The notes below the pieces were generated by a model, which was given only the letters and a program-made list of their open reading frames with translations, was not told the origin of the DNA and did not search any database. Made by a program: the position numbers and the translations under genes. From Polaromonas sp. SP1 (GTDB lineage Bacteria > Pseudomonadota > Gammaproteobacteria > Burkholderiales > Burkholderiaceae_C), in the NCBI RefSeq assembly GCF_003711205.1, contig NZ_CP031013.1, positions 2,274,501-2,338,500 on the forward strand: a stretch of 64,000 nt of DNA, read 5' to 3'. The stretch's first letter is position 1, and every line of letters begins with the position of its first letter. Below are positions 19,372 through 29,698 of this stretch, piece by piece.

Positions 19372-21107
19372 GTCTCGATTTTTTCCAGGAACCCGGATCG
19401 CTCCATCACGGCCCGCGGCTGGGCGTTGAGCCCCGCCATCACCAGCCGGCCGCCGCGCAGCACGATGGCCTTGTGCAGCTGCTCCAGCACGTCCAGGCCC
19501 GAGGTGTCCAGCGACTGCAGCGACTGCACATCCAGCCGCACGACCAGCCCCTGGGGCGCGCTTTCCACCACGTTGAGGATAGGGTCCAGCTTGGCCACCG
19601 CGCCGAAAAACAGCGAGCCGTAGAGCTGGAAACTCGCCGCCTCGGCGCTGCGCGACACCTCCACCACCTGGAACAGGCTGCTCATGCGCCGCACGAACAG
19701 CACGCAGGCCAGGATCAGGCCGACCTGCAGCGCCACCGTCAAATCAAAAATCACCGTCAGCAAAAACGTGCCCAGCATGATCAGCCGGTAGTGGCTGCTG
19801 GCCTGGCGCAGGTTGGCAAATTCGCGCCACTCGCCCATGTTCCAGGCCACATAGAGCAGGATGCCCGACAGCACCGCCAGCGGCACGTGCACGGCCAGCG
19901 GCGCCGCCGCCAGCACGATCACCACCAGCGTGAACGCATGCACCAGGCCGGAAACCGGCGAGCTGGCGCCCGAGCGCACGTTGGTCACCGTGCGGGCAAT
20001 CGTGCCGGTGGCGGGCATGCCGCCGAAAAAGGGCACGACAAAATTGGCCACGCCCTGGGCCATCAGTTCCTGGTTGGGGTCGTGGCGCGGCTGGCCCGAG
20101 ATCTGGTCGGCCACACGCGCGCACAGCAGCGACTCCACCGCGCCCAGCAGCGCAATCGTGATGGTGGGCGCCACCAGCAGGCGCACCGTTTCCCACGAGA
20201 AATCAGGCAGGGCAAACGCCGGCAGCGCCCGCGGGATGCCGCCAAAACGTGTGCCGATGGTTTCCACCGGCAGCGTCAGTAAATAAGCAAAAGCCGTGAG
20301 CGTGACAAGCGCCACAATCGGCCCCGGCATGCGCGAGGCCATGCGTGTGGCCCGCTTGAGCTGCACGCCTTCCACCGCCTGCATCATGCGGATCAGGCGT
20401 GTGGTGAAGCCGCCGGCGCTGCGTGCTTGCGTATCAAACAGCCTGGGCCAGATAAAAAGGCCCAGCAGGCAGGCCAGGCCCAGCCCCAGCGCGTAAGGGT
20501 TAAAGCTGTCGAGATGCCCGCCGATCACCTTGATCTGCGAGAAAAAGTCGGCCGGCATTTTGGGGATCACCAAACCGAGCAGGTCCTTGACTTGCGACAG
20601 CACGATCAGCACCGCGATGCCATTGGTAAAACCCACCACGATGCTTACCGGCACATAACGCACCAGCGTGCCCAGCTTGAAGAGGCCCAGCCCAAACAGC
20701 AGTACGCCCGCGCAGGCGGTCGAGATCAGCAGGTTGGCCAGGCCGTAGCGCTCAAGGATGCCGTAGACGATGACGATGAAGGCGCCGGCCGGCCCGCCGA
20801 TCTGCACCGCCGAGCCGCCCAGTGCCGAGATCAACGCGCCGGCGATGATGGCCGTCCAGATGCCGGCCTCGGGTTTGAGGCCGGAGGCGATCGCAAACGC
20901 CATGGCCAGCGGCAGCGCCACGATGCCCACCGTGATGCCGGAGGCGGCATCCTTGAAAAACCTCTCGCGCGAGTAGCCCGCCAGGGCTGAAAAAAGGCGT
21001 GGCCGGAAGGGTGCGAGATAGCTGGGTCGCTGCATGGGTCCCCGATTGTGGTCCTGTGCGTGGGTGGGCGGCAAATCATCCACGTGACTTTTTTCCATTG
21101 TCGTCAA
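19365..21107 (-). CDS. SulP-family inorganic anion transporter with STAS domain
   Basis: This 580-residue inner-membrane protein has 10-14 membrane segments beginning at DAASGITVGIVALPLAMAFA (the SulP signature region), with GLKPEAGIWTAIIAGALISAL, VGFTNGIAVLIVLSQVKDLLGL and GMPATGTIARTVTNVRSGA. A C-terminal cytoplasmic STAS domain ends it (LDVQSLQSLDTSGLDVLEQL). SulP members carry sulfate, bicarbonate or dicarboxylates; nothing here fixes the substrate, and no carbonic anhydrase is adjacent. Upstream, TACATT lies 7 nt before the ATG, a possible -10 box for a leaderless message. It is monocistronic, with flanking genes on the opposite strand. Confidence 0.9.
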   Translation of the reverse strand: MTTMEKSHVDDLPPTHAQDHNRGPMQRPSYLAPFRPRLFSALAGYSRERFFKDAASGITVGIVALPLAMAFAIASGLKPEAGIWTAIIAGALISALGGSAVQIGGPAGAFIVIVYGILERYGLANLLISTACAGVLLFGLGLFKLGTLVRYVPVSIVVGFTNGIAVLIVLSQVKDLLGLVIPKMPADFFSQIKVIGGHLDSFNPYALGLGLACLLGLFIWPRLFDTQARSAGGFTTRLIRMMQAVEGVQLKRATRMASRMPGPIVALVTLTAFAYLLTLPVETIGTRFGGIPRALPAFALPDFSWETVRLLVAPTITIALLGAVESLLCARVADQISGQPRHDPNQELMAQGVANFVVPFFGGMPATGTIARTVTNVRSGASSPVSGLVHAFTLVVIVLAAAPLAVHVPLAVLSGILLYVAWNMGEWREFANLRQASSHYRLIMLGTFLLTVIFDLTVALQVGLILACVLFVRRMSSLFQVVEVSRSAEAASFQLYGSLFFGAVAKLDPILNVVESAPQGLVVRLDVQSLQSLDTSGLDVLEQLHKAIVLRGGRLVMAGLNAQPRAVMERSGFLEKIETL

Positions 21108-21317
21108 TGTAAAGGTTCGTTACATTAAGGGTGAAAATTAGGTCTAATTAGTTACTTTGGTGCTGCTTAGCTGACTTGAAACTTGCGGGTTTTAGGTCAG
21201 GATACGCCTCGGCATGTTTGGGGCATGTTTGGGACATGTTTTGGACCCGTTTGGGGGTGATTTCGGTCTGTTTTCCTGGGGAAGTGATTGCCTGCTTTTT
21301 CCGTTTGTTCGTGGGGG

Positions 21318-23171
21318 GTGCTGTTGCGGCGCTTGCCATTTCTTGCTGTCTGCCTGGCCGGCCTGCTGCTGACCCACGTCGTTGCCGTGGCGCAGGAAAC
21401 GGCCGCTTCCCCGACGCAAACCCCAACGCAAATCACGCTGCAAAACCCGGACGAATCTCCAGCGCCCATGGCCCCGGTGCCTTTCAAGGCCGGGCGCGGT
21501 GTCATGGGGGAGGGCGAGGTGCTGGTCGACAGTTCAGGCACCCTGACGTTTGAGCAGGTTCGCAGCAAGTTTGATGCCGGTGAAGGCCAGCCTGTCAGGC
21601 CGCAGCGCATCATGCCCACCGGCGGCACGGCCGTGCTCTGGTACCGCCTTGCCTTGCCGGCGGTCAATGAGCCCACCACGCTGATGCTTACCGTGCCGCA
21701 CCCGAACATGGACAGCGTGGACCTGTACAGCCCCGTGGCTGCGGCCTTCGGCGGCGCGTGGCGGCAACAACGTTCGGGCGACAAGGTTCCCGTGGCGCAG
21801 TGGCCGGTGCGCCACCTGACCCCGGCGTTCGAGCTGTCGCTCCAGGCCGGTGAAACCCGGCCGACCTACCTGCGTGTGGCGCATAACTATCCCATCAGCG
21901 TGCCCTGGCAGCTGTCCGAGCCGGACAGCTTTCACGAGCAATCCAAGGAGTCGCACCTGCTGCTCGGGGTGTACATCGGGCTGGTGTTGCTGATCGTGGT
22001 GTTGAGCGTCCTGCATGCCGTCTCATGGCGCGACGGCATCCACCTTCTTTTTGCCGGCTATGTGCTGGTGGTGGCTGCGGGTCAGCTGGCGCTGACCGGG
22101 CTGGCCGGCGAATTCCTCTGGCCCGGCAGCGCGTGGTGGAACGACAGCGCACCGGTCGCCCTGACGCTGGCGACCGCCGCGCTGCTGCACCTCTTTTTGC
22201 GGCAGATGGTGGTCGACCGCGACGCGCCCTGGCTGACGCGCGGCCTGCTGGCGATGACGCTGATCGGCGCGGGCATCCTGGCGGCTTTCCTGGTGATCGG
22301 CAACAAGTCGTCCTTCAACCTGGCGACGCCTTATTACGTGGGCAGCATGGCGGTCTACCTCAGCGTGGCCGGCTGGTATGTCTGGCGCCGGCCCATGGTC
22401 GGGGTCTGGGTGCTGGCCGCCATGGCCTGCCTGACGGTGGGCTCGGTGTTCCCCATCCTGCGCACGCAGGGCCTGCTGCCGCTGGGCGCGGCCACGCAGT
22501 ACGGCGCCCAGATCGGCGCGGCGCTCGAGATTCCGCTCCTGCTTGTGGCGCTGTACCTGCGCAGCCGCGAAAAGCGCGACAACCAGGCCCGCGTCGGCGC
22601 CCTGACGCGCATGGACCCGCTGACGGGTGTGGGCAATCACCGGGTATTGCTGCAGCGGCTGGAAAGCCTGATGCTGCGCCAGCAGCGCGACCCCGGCGCC
22701 GGCGCCGTGATGCGTGTGCGGCTCAGCAACGCGATCGAGATTCGCCAGGACTACGGGATGGAAGCGGCGCAAAGTGCCGTCGTGCAGGCCGGCGCCTGCA
22801 TCACCAGCGTGGCCCAAGAGGGCGACACCGTGGGGCGGCATCGCGACGGGGACTTTGTGCTGATCCTGCAGGGGCACCTCACCCGCGACCAGCTCAGCGG
22901 CATCGGCCAGCGCCTGATTGCCCGCGGGCTGTCTGAAAGCCCGGGCCTGCCGCCCAACACCATGCTGCAGCTCAAGGTTGCGGTGGCTGAAGCGCCTTTC
23001 CAGATGGTGGACGCCACATTGCTGCTGCAGTCGCTGGGCGCCGTGCTGGGCGAACTGGCGGGCCGCTCAGGCACCGCGATACGGTTTGTCAACGCGGCCG
23101 ATACGCGCAGCGCCCCGGCCCCGGCCCCTGTCCCGCAGCGCGCTGACGAGGCCGAGACCGTAACTCAGTGA
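21318..23171 (+). CDS. 7TM sensor protein with degenerate GGDEF domain
   Basis: A signal peptide (start GTG at 21318, [25 protein letters not shown]; a TTG at 21288 is the alternative) leads to a periplasmic domain resembling 7TMR-DISMED2 ([26 protein letters not shown]). About seven membrane helices follow from [20 protein letters not shown]. The cytoplasmic part is a diguanylate-cyclase-like domain ([18 protein letters not shown]). The signature GGDEF is replaced by RDGDF (codons 22842-22856), so cyclase activity is unlikely; it may be a sensor or GTP/c-di-GMP-binding protein. It diverges from the sulP gene. Confidence 0.85.
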   Translation: MLLRRLPFLAVCLAGLLLTHVVAVAQETAASPTQTPTQITLQNPDESPAPMAPVPFKAGRGVMGEGEVLVDSSGTLTFEQVRSKFDAGEGQPVRPQRIMPTGGTAVLWYRLALPAVNEPTTLMLTVPHPNMDSVDLYSPVAAAFGGAWRQQRSGDKVPVAQWPVRHLTPAFELSLQAGETRPTYLRVAHNYPISVPWQLSEPDSFHEQSKESHLLLGVYIGLVLLIVVLSVLHAVSWRDGIHLLFAGYVLVVAAGQLALTGLAGEFLWPGSAWWNDSAPVALTLATAALLHLFLRQMVVDRDAPWLTRGLLAMTLIGAGILAAFLVIGNKSSFNLATPYYVGSMAVYLSVAGWYVWRRPMVGVWVLAAMACLTVGSVFPILRTQGLLPLGAATQYGAQIGAALEIPLLLVALYLRSREKRDNQARVGALTRMDPLTGVGNHRVLLQRLESLMLRQQRDPGAGAVMRVRLSNAIEIRQDYGMEAAQSAVVQAGACITSVAQEGDTVGRHRDGDFVLILQGHLTRDQLSGIGQRLIARGLSESPGLPPNTMLQLKVAVAEAPFQMVDATLLLQSLGAVLGELAGRSGTAIRFVNAADTRSAPAPAPVPQRADEAETVTQ

Positions 23172-25258
23172 ATCCGCATGCCGGGCGTCGCGCCAGGCAC
23201 GGGCTCCAGCACATAAATCCCCGGCTGCGCTTTTTCATCGGCGTGGCTGGCCGCCAGCACCATGCCTTCGCTGATGCCGAACTTCATTTTGCGCGGCGCC
23301 AGGTTGGCCACCAGCACCGTGAGTTTGCCGACCAGGTCTTCAGGCTTGTAGACGGACGCGATGCCGCTGAACACATTGCGCATGCGGCCCTCGCCGGCGT
23401 CCAGCGTCAGGCGCAGCAGCTTGGTTGAGCCTTCTACCGCTTCGCAGCTGACGATCTTCGCGATGCGCAGGTCGACCTTGGCGAAGTCGTCAATCGTGAT
23501 GGCGGGCGCGATGGCCTCGCCGCCGGGTAAAGCACCTTCTGCTATCAAATCAGTAGCAGACTGTCCAGGATCTGTCTGGGCTGGAGGCTCAAACAATGCA
23601 TCAAGTTGCTTGACGTCGACGCGTTGCATGAGGTGCTTGTAGTCGCCGATCAGGTGGCCGGCGCCCAGGCTTTTGCCGGCATCGGCAAAGGTCAGCGGGG
23701 CGACTTTCAGGAATTCTTCCACCTGCGCCGCCAGGGCCGGCAGCACCGGCTTGAGGTAAATCGTGAGCAGGCGGAAAGCCTCGATGCAGACCGTGCAGAC
23801 ATCCTGCAGGCGCGCGTCCATGCCTTGCTGTTTGGCCAGCTCCCAGGGCTTGTTCTGGTCGACGTAGGCGTTCACGCGGTCGGTCAGCAGCATGACTTCG
23901 CGCGAAGCCTTGGCGAATTCGCGGCTTTCATACAGCGGCTCAATGGTTTCCTTTGCGGCGCGCAGCGCGTCCAGCAGGGCAGTGCCGTCGGCCGACACCT
24001 CACCCAGCTTGCCGGCAAAACGCTTGGCGACAAAGCCGGCGGCGCGGCTGGCGATGTTGATGTACTTGCCCACCAGGTCGCTGTTGACCCGCGCCATGAA
24101 ATCATCGGCGTTGAAGTCGATGTCTTCATTCTTCGCATTGAGCTTGGCGGCCAGGTAGTAGCGCAGCCATTCGGGGTTCATGCCCAGGCTCAGGTACTTG
24201 AGGGGGTCCAGCCCGGTGCCGCGGCTCTTGCTCATCTTCTCGCCGTTGTTCACGGTGAGGAAGCCGTGCACAAAAACGTTGTCGGGCGTCTTGCGGCCGC
24301 TGAAGTGCAGCATCGCCGGCCAGAACAGGGTGTGGAAGGTGACGATGTCCTTGCCGATGAAGTGGTACTGCTCCAGGCCCGGTGTGGCCATGTAGGTGTC
24401 GTAGTTTTCGCCGCGCTTTTCCAGCAGGTTTTTCAAAGAGGCGAGGTAGCCGACCGGCGCGTCCAGCCAGACATAAAAGTACTTGCCTGGCGCGTCCGGG
24501 ATCTCGATGCCGAAGTAGGGCGCGTCGCGGCTGATGTCCCAGTCGCCCAGGCCTTCGCTCTGGGTGCCGTCGGGGTTGGTGCGCACGCTGAACCACTCTT
24601 TGACCTTGTTGGCGACTTCGGGTTGGAGCTTGCCGTCCTGCGTCCACGTTTCCAGGAAGTCCACGCAGCGCTGGTCGGACAGCTTGAAGAAAAAGTGGTC
24701 AGAGCTTTTGAGGACCGGTGTGGCGCCCGACAAGGCCGAATACGGGTTGATCAGGTCGGTGGGCGCGTACACCGCACCGCAGTTTTCGCAGTTGTCGCCG
24801 TACTGGTCTTTGGTGCCGCACTTCGGGCAGGTGCCCTTGATGTAGCGGTCCGGCAGGAACATGTTCTTTTCAGGGTCAAAGAACTGCTCGATCGTCTTGG
24901 TCTCGATCAGCCCGGCTTTTTTCAGGTCCAGGTAGATCTGCTGCGCCAGCTGGTGGTTTTCCGGCCCGTCGGTCGAGTGCCAGTTGTCAAAGCTGATGTG
25001 AAAGCCGTCCAGGTAAGGCTTGCGGCCCGCGGCAATGTCGGCCACAAACTGCTGCGGCGTCTTGCCGGCCTTTTCTGCCGCGATCATGATGGGCGCGCCG
25101 TGGGCGTCGTCCGCGCCCACAAAGTTCACCGCGTGGCCCTGCATGCGCTGATACCGCACCCAGATGTCGGCCTGGATGTATTCCATGATGTGGCCGATAT
25201 GGAAATTGCCGTTGGCATAGGGCAGGGCGGTGGTGACAAACAGGCGGCGCTGGGACAT
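23165..25258 (-). CDS. metG: Methionyl-tRNA synthetase
   Basis: MetG charges tRNA-Met. The 697-residue protein has the class-I HIGH motif in [12 protein letters not shown], a zinc knuckle with [18 protein letters not shown], the KMSKSRGTG signature, an anticodon-binding helical domain, and a C-terminal EMAP/tRBD domain ([20 protein letters not shown]). I chose [17 protein letters not shown] at 25258 as start; the upstream extension is not family-like. Residues about 556-573 ([17 protein letters not shown]) are encoded by a degenerate copy of the 54-bp repeat, in the linker before the C-terminal tRNA-binding domain. Confidence 0.97.
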   Translation of the reverse strand: MSQRRLFVTTALPYANGNFHIGHIMEYIQADIWVRYQRMQGHAVNFVGADDAHGAPIMIAAEKAGKTPQQFVADIAAGRKPYLDGFHISFDNWHSTDGPENHQLAQQIYLDLKKAGLIETKTIEQFFDPEKNMFLPDRYIKGTCPKCGTKDQYGDNCENCGAVYAPTDLINPYSALSGATPVLKSSDHFFFKLSDQRCVDFLETWTQDGKLQPEVANKVKEWFSVRTNPDGTQSEGLGDWDISRDAPYFGIEIPDAPGKYFYVWLDAPVGYLASLKNLLEKRGENYDTYMATPGLEQYHFIGKDIVTFHTLFWPAMLHFSGRKTPDNVFVHGFLTVNNGEKMSKSRGTGLDPLKYLSLGMNPEWLRYYLAAKLNAKNEDIDFNADDFMARVNSDLVGKYINIASRAAGFVAKRFAGKLGEVSADGTALLDALRAAKETIEPLYESREFAKASREVMLLTDRVNAYVDQNKPWELAKQQGMDARLQDVCTVCIEAFRLLTIYLKPVLPALAAQVEEFLKVAPLTFADAGKSLGAGHLIGDYKHLMQRVDVKQLDALFEPPAQTDPGQSATDLIAEGALPGGEAIAPAITIDDFAKVDLRIAKIVSCEAVEGSTKLLRLTLDAGEGRMRNVFSGIASVYKPEDLVGKLTVLVANLAPRKMKFGISEGMVLAASHADEKAQPGIYVLEPVPGATPGMRIH
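23541..23594 (-). repeat. Degenerate 54-bp dispersed repeat inside metG
   Basis: The core GCTATCAAATCAGTAGC is at 23541-23557. On the minus strand the other end reads GTTTGAGCCTCCAGCCCA, matching GCCTCCAGCCCA of the intergenic copy at 19317. The length is exactly 54 bp (18 codons), so the metG frame is kept. Confidence 0.8.
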
Positions 25259-25456
25259 AGGGGTGCTTTTGTGCCTTGAAGGCTTTGGAAAGGGGGAACC
25301 CGCGATTTTAAGTCTCCGGGCCGGCGTCCGCCCTGCCAAGCCCCCATGACCCCAAGGCCTGGCTTCGCGGCGTTAGACTTCACGCCAAGCCCCTGCCGCC
25401 GCCAAGGCGCCGGCCCACCCAGCCAGATTCAACGAGATTTACCGGAGTATTCCCCC

Positions 25457-26548
25457 ATGTCCCTGGACCAACAGGCCGTCTTGAACGCCGTGCAAACCGT
25501 GCTGGACCCCAATACCGGCAAAGACTTCGTCAGCACCAAGGCCCTGAAAAACCTGCAGCTCAGCGGCAGCGACGTCTCGTTTGACGTCGAGCTGGGCTAC
25601 CCGGCCAAAAGCCAGATCGCCGGCCTGCGCAAAAGCCTGATCGCCGCCGTCAAGGGCGTGCCGGGCGTCGGTAACGTCTCCGTCAACGTGACGTTCAAGA
25701 TCGCCAGCCACAGCGTGCAGCGCGGTGTGCAGCTGCTGCCCAACGTCAAGAACATCATCGCCGTGGCCTCCGGCAAAGGCGGCGTCGGCAAAAGCACCAC
25801 CGCCGTCAACCTGGCCCTGGCCCTGGCGGCCGAAGGCGCCACCGTCGGCCTGCTCGACGCCGACATCTACGGCCCCAGCCAGCCCATGATGATGGGCATC
25901 GAAGGCCGGCCCGAGAGCGTGGACGGCAAGAACATGGAGCCGATGGAGAACTACGGCATCCAGGTCATGTCCATCGGCTTCCTGGTCGCGCAGGACGAAG
26001 CCATGATCTGGCGCGGCCCCATGGCCACCCAGGCGCTCGAGCAACTGCTGCGTCAGACCAACTGGAAAGACCTGGACTACCTCATCGTCGACATGCCGCC
26101 AGGCACCGGCGACATCCAGCTCACGCTGTCGCAGCGCGTGCCCATGACGGGCGCCGTCATCGTCACCACGCCGCAAGACATCGCGCTGCTGGACGCCAAA
26201 AAAGGCATCAAGATGTTCGAAAAAGTCGGCGTGCCCATCCTGGGCATTGTCGAAAACATGGCGGTGCACATCTGCAGCAACTGCGGCCATGCAGAGCACA
26301 TCTTCGGTGAAGGCGGCGGCAAAAAAATGGCGGCCGACTACAAGATGGACTACCTGGGCGCGCTGCCGCTGGACATGCAGATCCGCCTGCAGGCCGACAA
26401 CGGCCGTCCCACCGTGGTGGCCGACCCGGACGGCGACGTCGCCGGCATCTACAAGGCCGTGGCGCGCAAGATGGCGATCACGGTGGCGGCCAAGTCCAAG
26501 GATTTTTCCGCCAAGTTCCCGACCATCACGATTTCCAAAAATACCTGA
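25457..26548 (+). CDS. apbC: Iron-sulfur cluster carrier ApbC/Mrp
   Basis: This P-loop ATPase transfers Fe-S clusters to apoproteins. The 363-residue protein has an N-terminal MIP18/DUF59 domain (residues about 1-90), the deviant Walker A VASGKGGVGKSTTAVNLA, LLDADIYGPSQPMMMG, DYLIVDMPPGTGDIQL, and the cluster-bridging CxxC in HICSNCGHAEHIFG. The ATG at 25457 is preceded by GGAG (ACCGGAGTATTCCCCC). The gene diverges from metG, its usual neighbour in many proteobacteria. Its position just before two Fe-S-rich formate dehydrogenase operons may be coincidental. Confidence 0.94.
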   Translation: MSLDQQAVLNAVQTVLDPNTGKDFVSTKALKNLQLSGSDVSFDVELGYPAKSQIAGLRKSLIAAVKGVPGVGNVSVNVTFKIASHSVQRGVQLLPNVKNIIAVASGKGGVGKSTTAVNLALALAAEGATVGLLDADIYGPSQPMMMGIEGRPESVDGKNMEPMENYGIQVMSIGFLVAQDEAMIWRGPMATQALEQLLRQTNWKDLDYLIVDMPPGTGDIQLTLSQRVPMTGAVIVTTPQDIALLDAKKGIKMFEKVGVPILGIVENMAVHICSNCGHAEHIFGEGGGKKMAADYKMDYLGALPLDMQIRLQADNGRPTVVADPDGDVAGIYKAVARKMAITVAAKSKDFSAKFPTITISKNT

Positions 26549-26560
26549 GCTTGCCCGGCC

Positions 26561-27520
26561 ATGAACCTGCTGGCCTCACTGCGTTACCTGGCCGCGCTTG
26601 ACGAGCACAAGCACTTCGGCCGCGCGGCGCAGGCCTGCAACATCACCCAGCCGGCCTTGTCCAACGCCTTGCGGGCGCTGGAAGACGAGTTCGGCGCCGC
26701 CATCGTGGTTCGTGGGCGCAGCTTCGTCGGGTTTACAGAGGAGGGCGAACGCGTCCTCGCCAGCGCCCGGCGCATGCTGCATGAGCGCGAAATCCTCAAG
26801 CAGCAGCTCGACAGCTCGGCGGGCAGCCCGCGCGGGCATTTGACGATAGGCGTGGTTCCCACGGCGGTTTCCATCGCCGCACGTTTTGCAGCCATGCTGC
26901 ATGCCCGGCACCCGGGCATCACGCCGGTGGTGCTGTCGCTCAATTCGCACGACATTGAAACCCGGCTTGAAAACCTGTCGCTGGACATGGCGCTGGGCTA
27001 CACCGAACGCCTGAGCGCGCGCAACACCCGGCTGACCACACTGCCTCAGTACACCGAGCGCTACTTTCTCGTACGCCGCGCTGCCAAACCCAGCCCGGAT
27101 TCCCTGCGCTTTGGCAAGCCCATGACCTGGGCCGATGCCGCCAAACTGCCGCTGTGCCTGCTCACCCCTGACATGCACAGCCGTACGCGGGTGGATGCCG
27201 CATTTGCCGCTGCCGGCGTAAACGTTGAGCCCGTGATGGAAACCAACTCCATGCTGACGCTGGCCCTGACCGTGGTTGTCGGTGAGGTCTGCAGCGTGCT
27301 GGCTGGTGCGCTGGTGTGCGCCGTGCAGGGCTACCGCGAACTCGAAGCCCTGCCCCTGACACCCGATGTGGAAACACCCGTCGGCTTCATGATGCAGGCC
27401 ACCGACCGGCCCTCCCGCACGCTGGAGGCCGCGATGGCGCTGGCCGCCGAGCCTGCCTGGCTGCGACACGCCGCTGACTACAGCGCCCATCCAGAGAGCA
27501 CGGGGAAGAAGTCGACCTAG
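26561..27520 (+). CDS. LysR-family transcriptional regulator, probable regulator of the fds operon
   Basis: The 319-residue protein has an N-terminal winged HTH (YLAALDEHKHFGRAAQACNITQPALSNALRALEDEFG) shown here in outline, followed by a LysR substrate-binding domain (GHLTIGVVPTAVSIAARFA, LSLDMALGYTE, CLLTPDMHSRTRVD). It lies 12 bases after apbC and immediately upstream of fdsG on the same strand, a position occupied by LysR regulators in related fds clusters. The 112-base gap to fdsG holds a perfect T-N11-A inverted repeat of the kind LysR proteins bind. The effector is unknown; formate or a central metabolite is a guess. Confidence 0.85.
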   Translation: MNLLASLRYLAALDEHKHFGRAAQACNITQPALSNALRALEDEFGAAIVVRGRSFVGFTEEGERVLASARRMLHEREILKQQLDSSAGSPRGHLTIGVVPTAVSIAARFAAMLHARHPGITPVVLSLNSHDIETRLENLSLDMALGYTERLSARNTRLTTLPQYTERYFLVRRAAKPSPDSLRFGKPMTWADAAKLPLCLLTPDMHSRTRVDAAFAAAGVNVEPVMETNSMLTLALTVVVGEVCSVLAGALVCAVQGYRELEALPLTPDVETPVGFMMQATDRPSRTLEAAMALAAEPAWLRHAADYSAHPESTGKKST

Positions 27521-27536
27521 GAAACGGTTTGCATAC

Positions 27537-27607
27537 ATTCAATCCTTGAATGGGACAGTGTCCCGATTCAATTGGACGTGGCCTTATCGCTTGCACATAC
27601 TTTGTGC
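27537..27607 (+). promoter_or_regulatory. fds operon control region with three inverted repeats
   Basis: Upstream of fdsG there are three perfect dyads: ATTCAA-TCC-TTGAAT (27537-27551, containing a T-N11-A LysR-type box), GGGACA-G-TGTCCC (27552-27564) and GCACA-TACTT-TGTGC (27593-27607). A weak promoter, TTGGAC (27572) and CATACT (27596), with 18-nt spacing, overlaps the third dyad. The adjacent LysR protein is the obvious candidate for the first site; what binds the other two is unknown. Confidence 0.6.
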
Positions 27608-27632
27608 ATAGACAGAGACAAGGGTCCACACG

Positions 27633-28103
27633 ATGAATGAAGTTGCGAGCCAGGCCGTCGAACGCGTCATTGCGTCGACCCGGCAGATGCCAGGCGCCTT
27701 GATGCCGATGCTGCACGGCATCCAGGACGCGCTCGGCTACATCCCGTCCGAAGCCGTCCCTCCCATCGCCGAAGCCCTGAACCTTTCGAGGGCTGAGGTG
27801 CACGGCGTGGTGACCTACTACCACTACTTCCGCTCCGAGCCGCCCGGCCGCCACGTGGTACAGATCTGCCGCGCCGAAAGCTGCAAGGCCATGGGTTCAG
27901 ACGCGCTGTGGTCGCATGCCTGCAGCAAGCTGGGCAGCGACGGCCATGGCGTCACGAAAGACGGCGCCTTCACGGTTGAGCCGGTCTACTGCCTGGGCCT
28001 GTGTGCGCAATCCCCCGCGATGACGCTGGACGACAAGGTCCATGCCCGCGTCGGGATCGAAAAGTTCGACCGCCTGCTGGCGCAATCCGGGGGCGCCGCA
28101 TGA
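27633..28103 (+). CDS. fdsG: NAD-dependent formate dehydrogenase gamma subunit
   Basis: FdsG is a NuoE-like subunit carrying one [2Fe-2S] cluster in the cytoplasmic NAD-linked formate dehydrogenase. The 156-residue protein contains RQMPGALMPMLHGIQDALGY and ligand Cys pairs in QICRAESCKAMGS and VYCLGLCAQSPAM. It is the first gene of the fdsG-fdsB-fdsA-fdhD-fdsD operon and overlaps fdsB by four bases (ATGA). Confidence 0.95.
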   Translation: MNEVASQAVERVIASTRQMPGALMPMLHGIQDALGYIPSEAVPPIAEALNLSRAEVHGVVTYYHYFRSEPPGRHVVQICRAESCKAMGSDALWSHACSKLGSDGHGVTKDGAFTVEPVYCLGLCAQSPAMTLDDKVHARVGIEKFDRLLAQSGGAA

Positions 28104-29662
28104 GCATCAAAATTTACGTGCCCCGCGACTCTGCTGCGCTGGCAGCGGGCGCTGAGGAGGTGGCAGCCGCTATCACCGCCGAAGCCGCAAAGCGCGGCAT
28201 CGCTATTGAGCTGGTGCGCAACGGCTCCCGCGGCCTGTTCTGGCTGGAGCCCATGGTCGAGGTGCAAACCGGTGCGGGCCGCATCGCCTACGGGCCGGTG
28301 GAGGTGGAGGACGTGGTTGGCCTTTTCGACGCCGGTTTCCAGGTGGGTGGCATGCACGTGCTGCAGCTCGGCCTCACCGAAGAGATTGCCTACCTGAAAA
28401 GGCAGGAACGCCTGACCTTTGCCCGCATGGGCGTGACCGATCCGCTGTCGCTGGCGGACTACCAGGCCCACGAAGGTTATGCCGGCTTGCGCCGTGCCTT
28501 GGGGCTTCCCGCCACAGAGATCGTGCAGCAGGTGCTGGACGCCGGCCTGCGCGGGCGCGGCGGCGCGGCCTTTCCGGCGGGCATCAAATGGAAAACCGTG
28601 GCCGGCCTGAAGGCCACGCAAAAGTATGTGGTTTGCAATGCGGATGAGGGTGATTCGGGCACTTACTCCGACCGCATGACTATGGAGGGCGATCCCTTCA
28701 TGCTGATCGAAGGCATGACGATTGCCGCGGTCGCCACCGGCGCGACGCAGGGTTATGTCTACATCCGCTCTGAGTATCCCCATGCGGTGGCAACCATGCG
28801 CGAGGCCATCCAGGTGGCCGAGGCGGGCGGCTTCCTGGGTGACAACATCCTCGGCTCGGGCCACGGCTTTCACCTGCATGTGCGCAAGGCGGCGGGCGCT
28901 TATGTGTGCGGCGAAGAAACCGCCATGCTGGAAAGCATCGAAGGCAAACGCGGCATCGTGCGGGCCAAGCCGCCGATTCCGGCCATCCAGGGCCTGTTCG
29001 GCAAACCGAGCGTGATCAACAACGTCATCACCTTTGCCTCGGTACCCATCATCCTGTCGCGCGGCGCCACGTTTTACAAAGACTACGGCGTGGGCCGCTC
29101 CAGGGGCGCCCTGCCCATCCAGCTGGCCGGCAACATCCGGTTTGGCGGCCTGGTCGAAAAAGCCTTTGGCGTCACCTTGCGCGAGCTGATGTACGACTAC
29201 GGCGGCGGTTCGGCCTCGGGCCGGCCCATCAAGGCGGTGCAGGTGGGCGGCCCGCTGGGCGCCTATGTGCCTGAGTCGCAGTGGGACACGCCCCTCGACT
29301 ACGAAGCCTATGCGGCCGTCGGCGCAGTGGTGGGCCATGGCGGCATCGTCGTGCACGACGACACGGCCGACATGGCCAGCCTGGCGCGCTATGCGATGGA
29401 GTTTTGCACGATCGAGTCCTGCGGCAAGTGCACGCCCTGCCGCATCGGCTCCACACGCGGTGTGGAAGTGATAGACCGCATCGCCAGCGGCCCGGGCGAG
29501 CAACGCCCGCAGCAGATCAAGCTGTTGCGCGACCTCTGCGACACCATGGTCCACGGCTCGCTGTGCGCCATGGGCGGCATGACGCCTTTCCCGGTGCTCT
29601 CGGCACTCGACCATTACCCGCAAGACTTCGGCATGACGGTGCCGGACCGCAAAGCCGCCTGA
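28100..29662 (+). CDS. fdsB: NAD-dependent formate dehydrogenase beta subunit
   Basis: FdsB is the NuoF-like diaphorase subunit that binds FMN and NAD and passes electrons from the iron-sulfur chain. The 520-residue protein begins with a thioredoxin-like Fe-S-type domain (about 1-110), followed by the NADH/FMN-binding segments GLRGRGGAAFPAGIKW and CNADEGDSGTYSDRM, GAYVCGEETAMLESIEG, and the [4Fe-4S] motif ESCGKCTPCRIGSTRG. The ATG at 28100 overlaps the fdsG stop; an in-frame GTG 99 bases upstream lies inside fdsG and is rejected. Confidence 0.95.
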   Translation: MSIKIYVPRDSAALAAGAEEVAAAITAEAAKRGIAIELVRNGSRGLFWLEPMVEVQTGAGRIAYGPVEVEDVVGLFDAGFQVGGMHVLQLGLTEEIAYLKRQERLTFARMGVTDPLSLADYQAHEGYAGLRRALGLPATEIVQQVLDAGLRGRGGAAFPAGIKWKTVAGLKATQKYVVCNADEGDSGTYSDRMTMEGDPFMLIEGMTIAAVATGATQGYVYIRSEYPHAVATMREAIQVAEAGGFLGDNILGSGHGFHLHVRKAAGAYVCGEETAMLESIEGKRGIVRAKPPIPAIQGLFGKPSVINNVITFASVPIILSRGATFYKDYGVGRSRGALPIQLAGNIRFGGLVEKAFGVTLRELMYDYGGGSASGRPIKAVQVGGPLGAYVPESQWDTPLDYEAYAAVGAVVGHGGIVVHDDTADMASLARYAMEFCTIESCGKCTPCRIGSTRGVEVIDRIASGPGEQRPQQIKLLRDLCDTMVHGSLCAMGGMTPFPVLSALDHYPQDFGMTVPDRKAA

Positions 29663-29698
29663 TCGGCAGGCTCACCACAAGACGGACAGGAGACTTTC

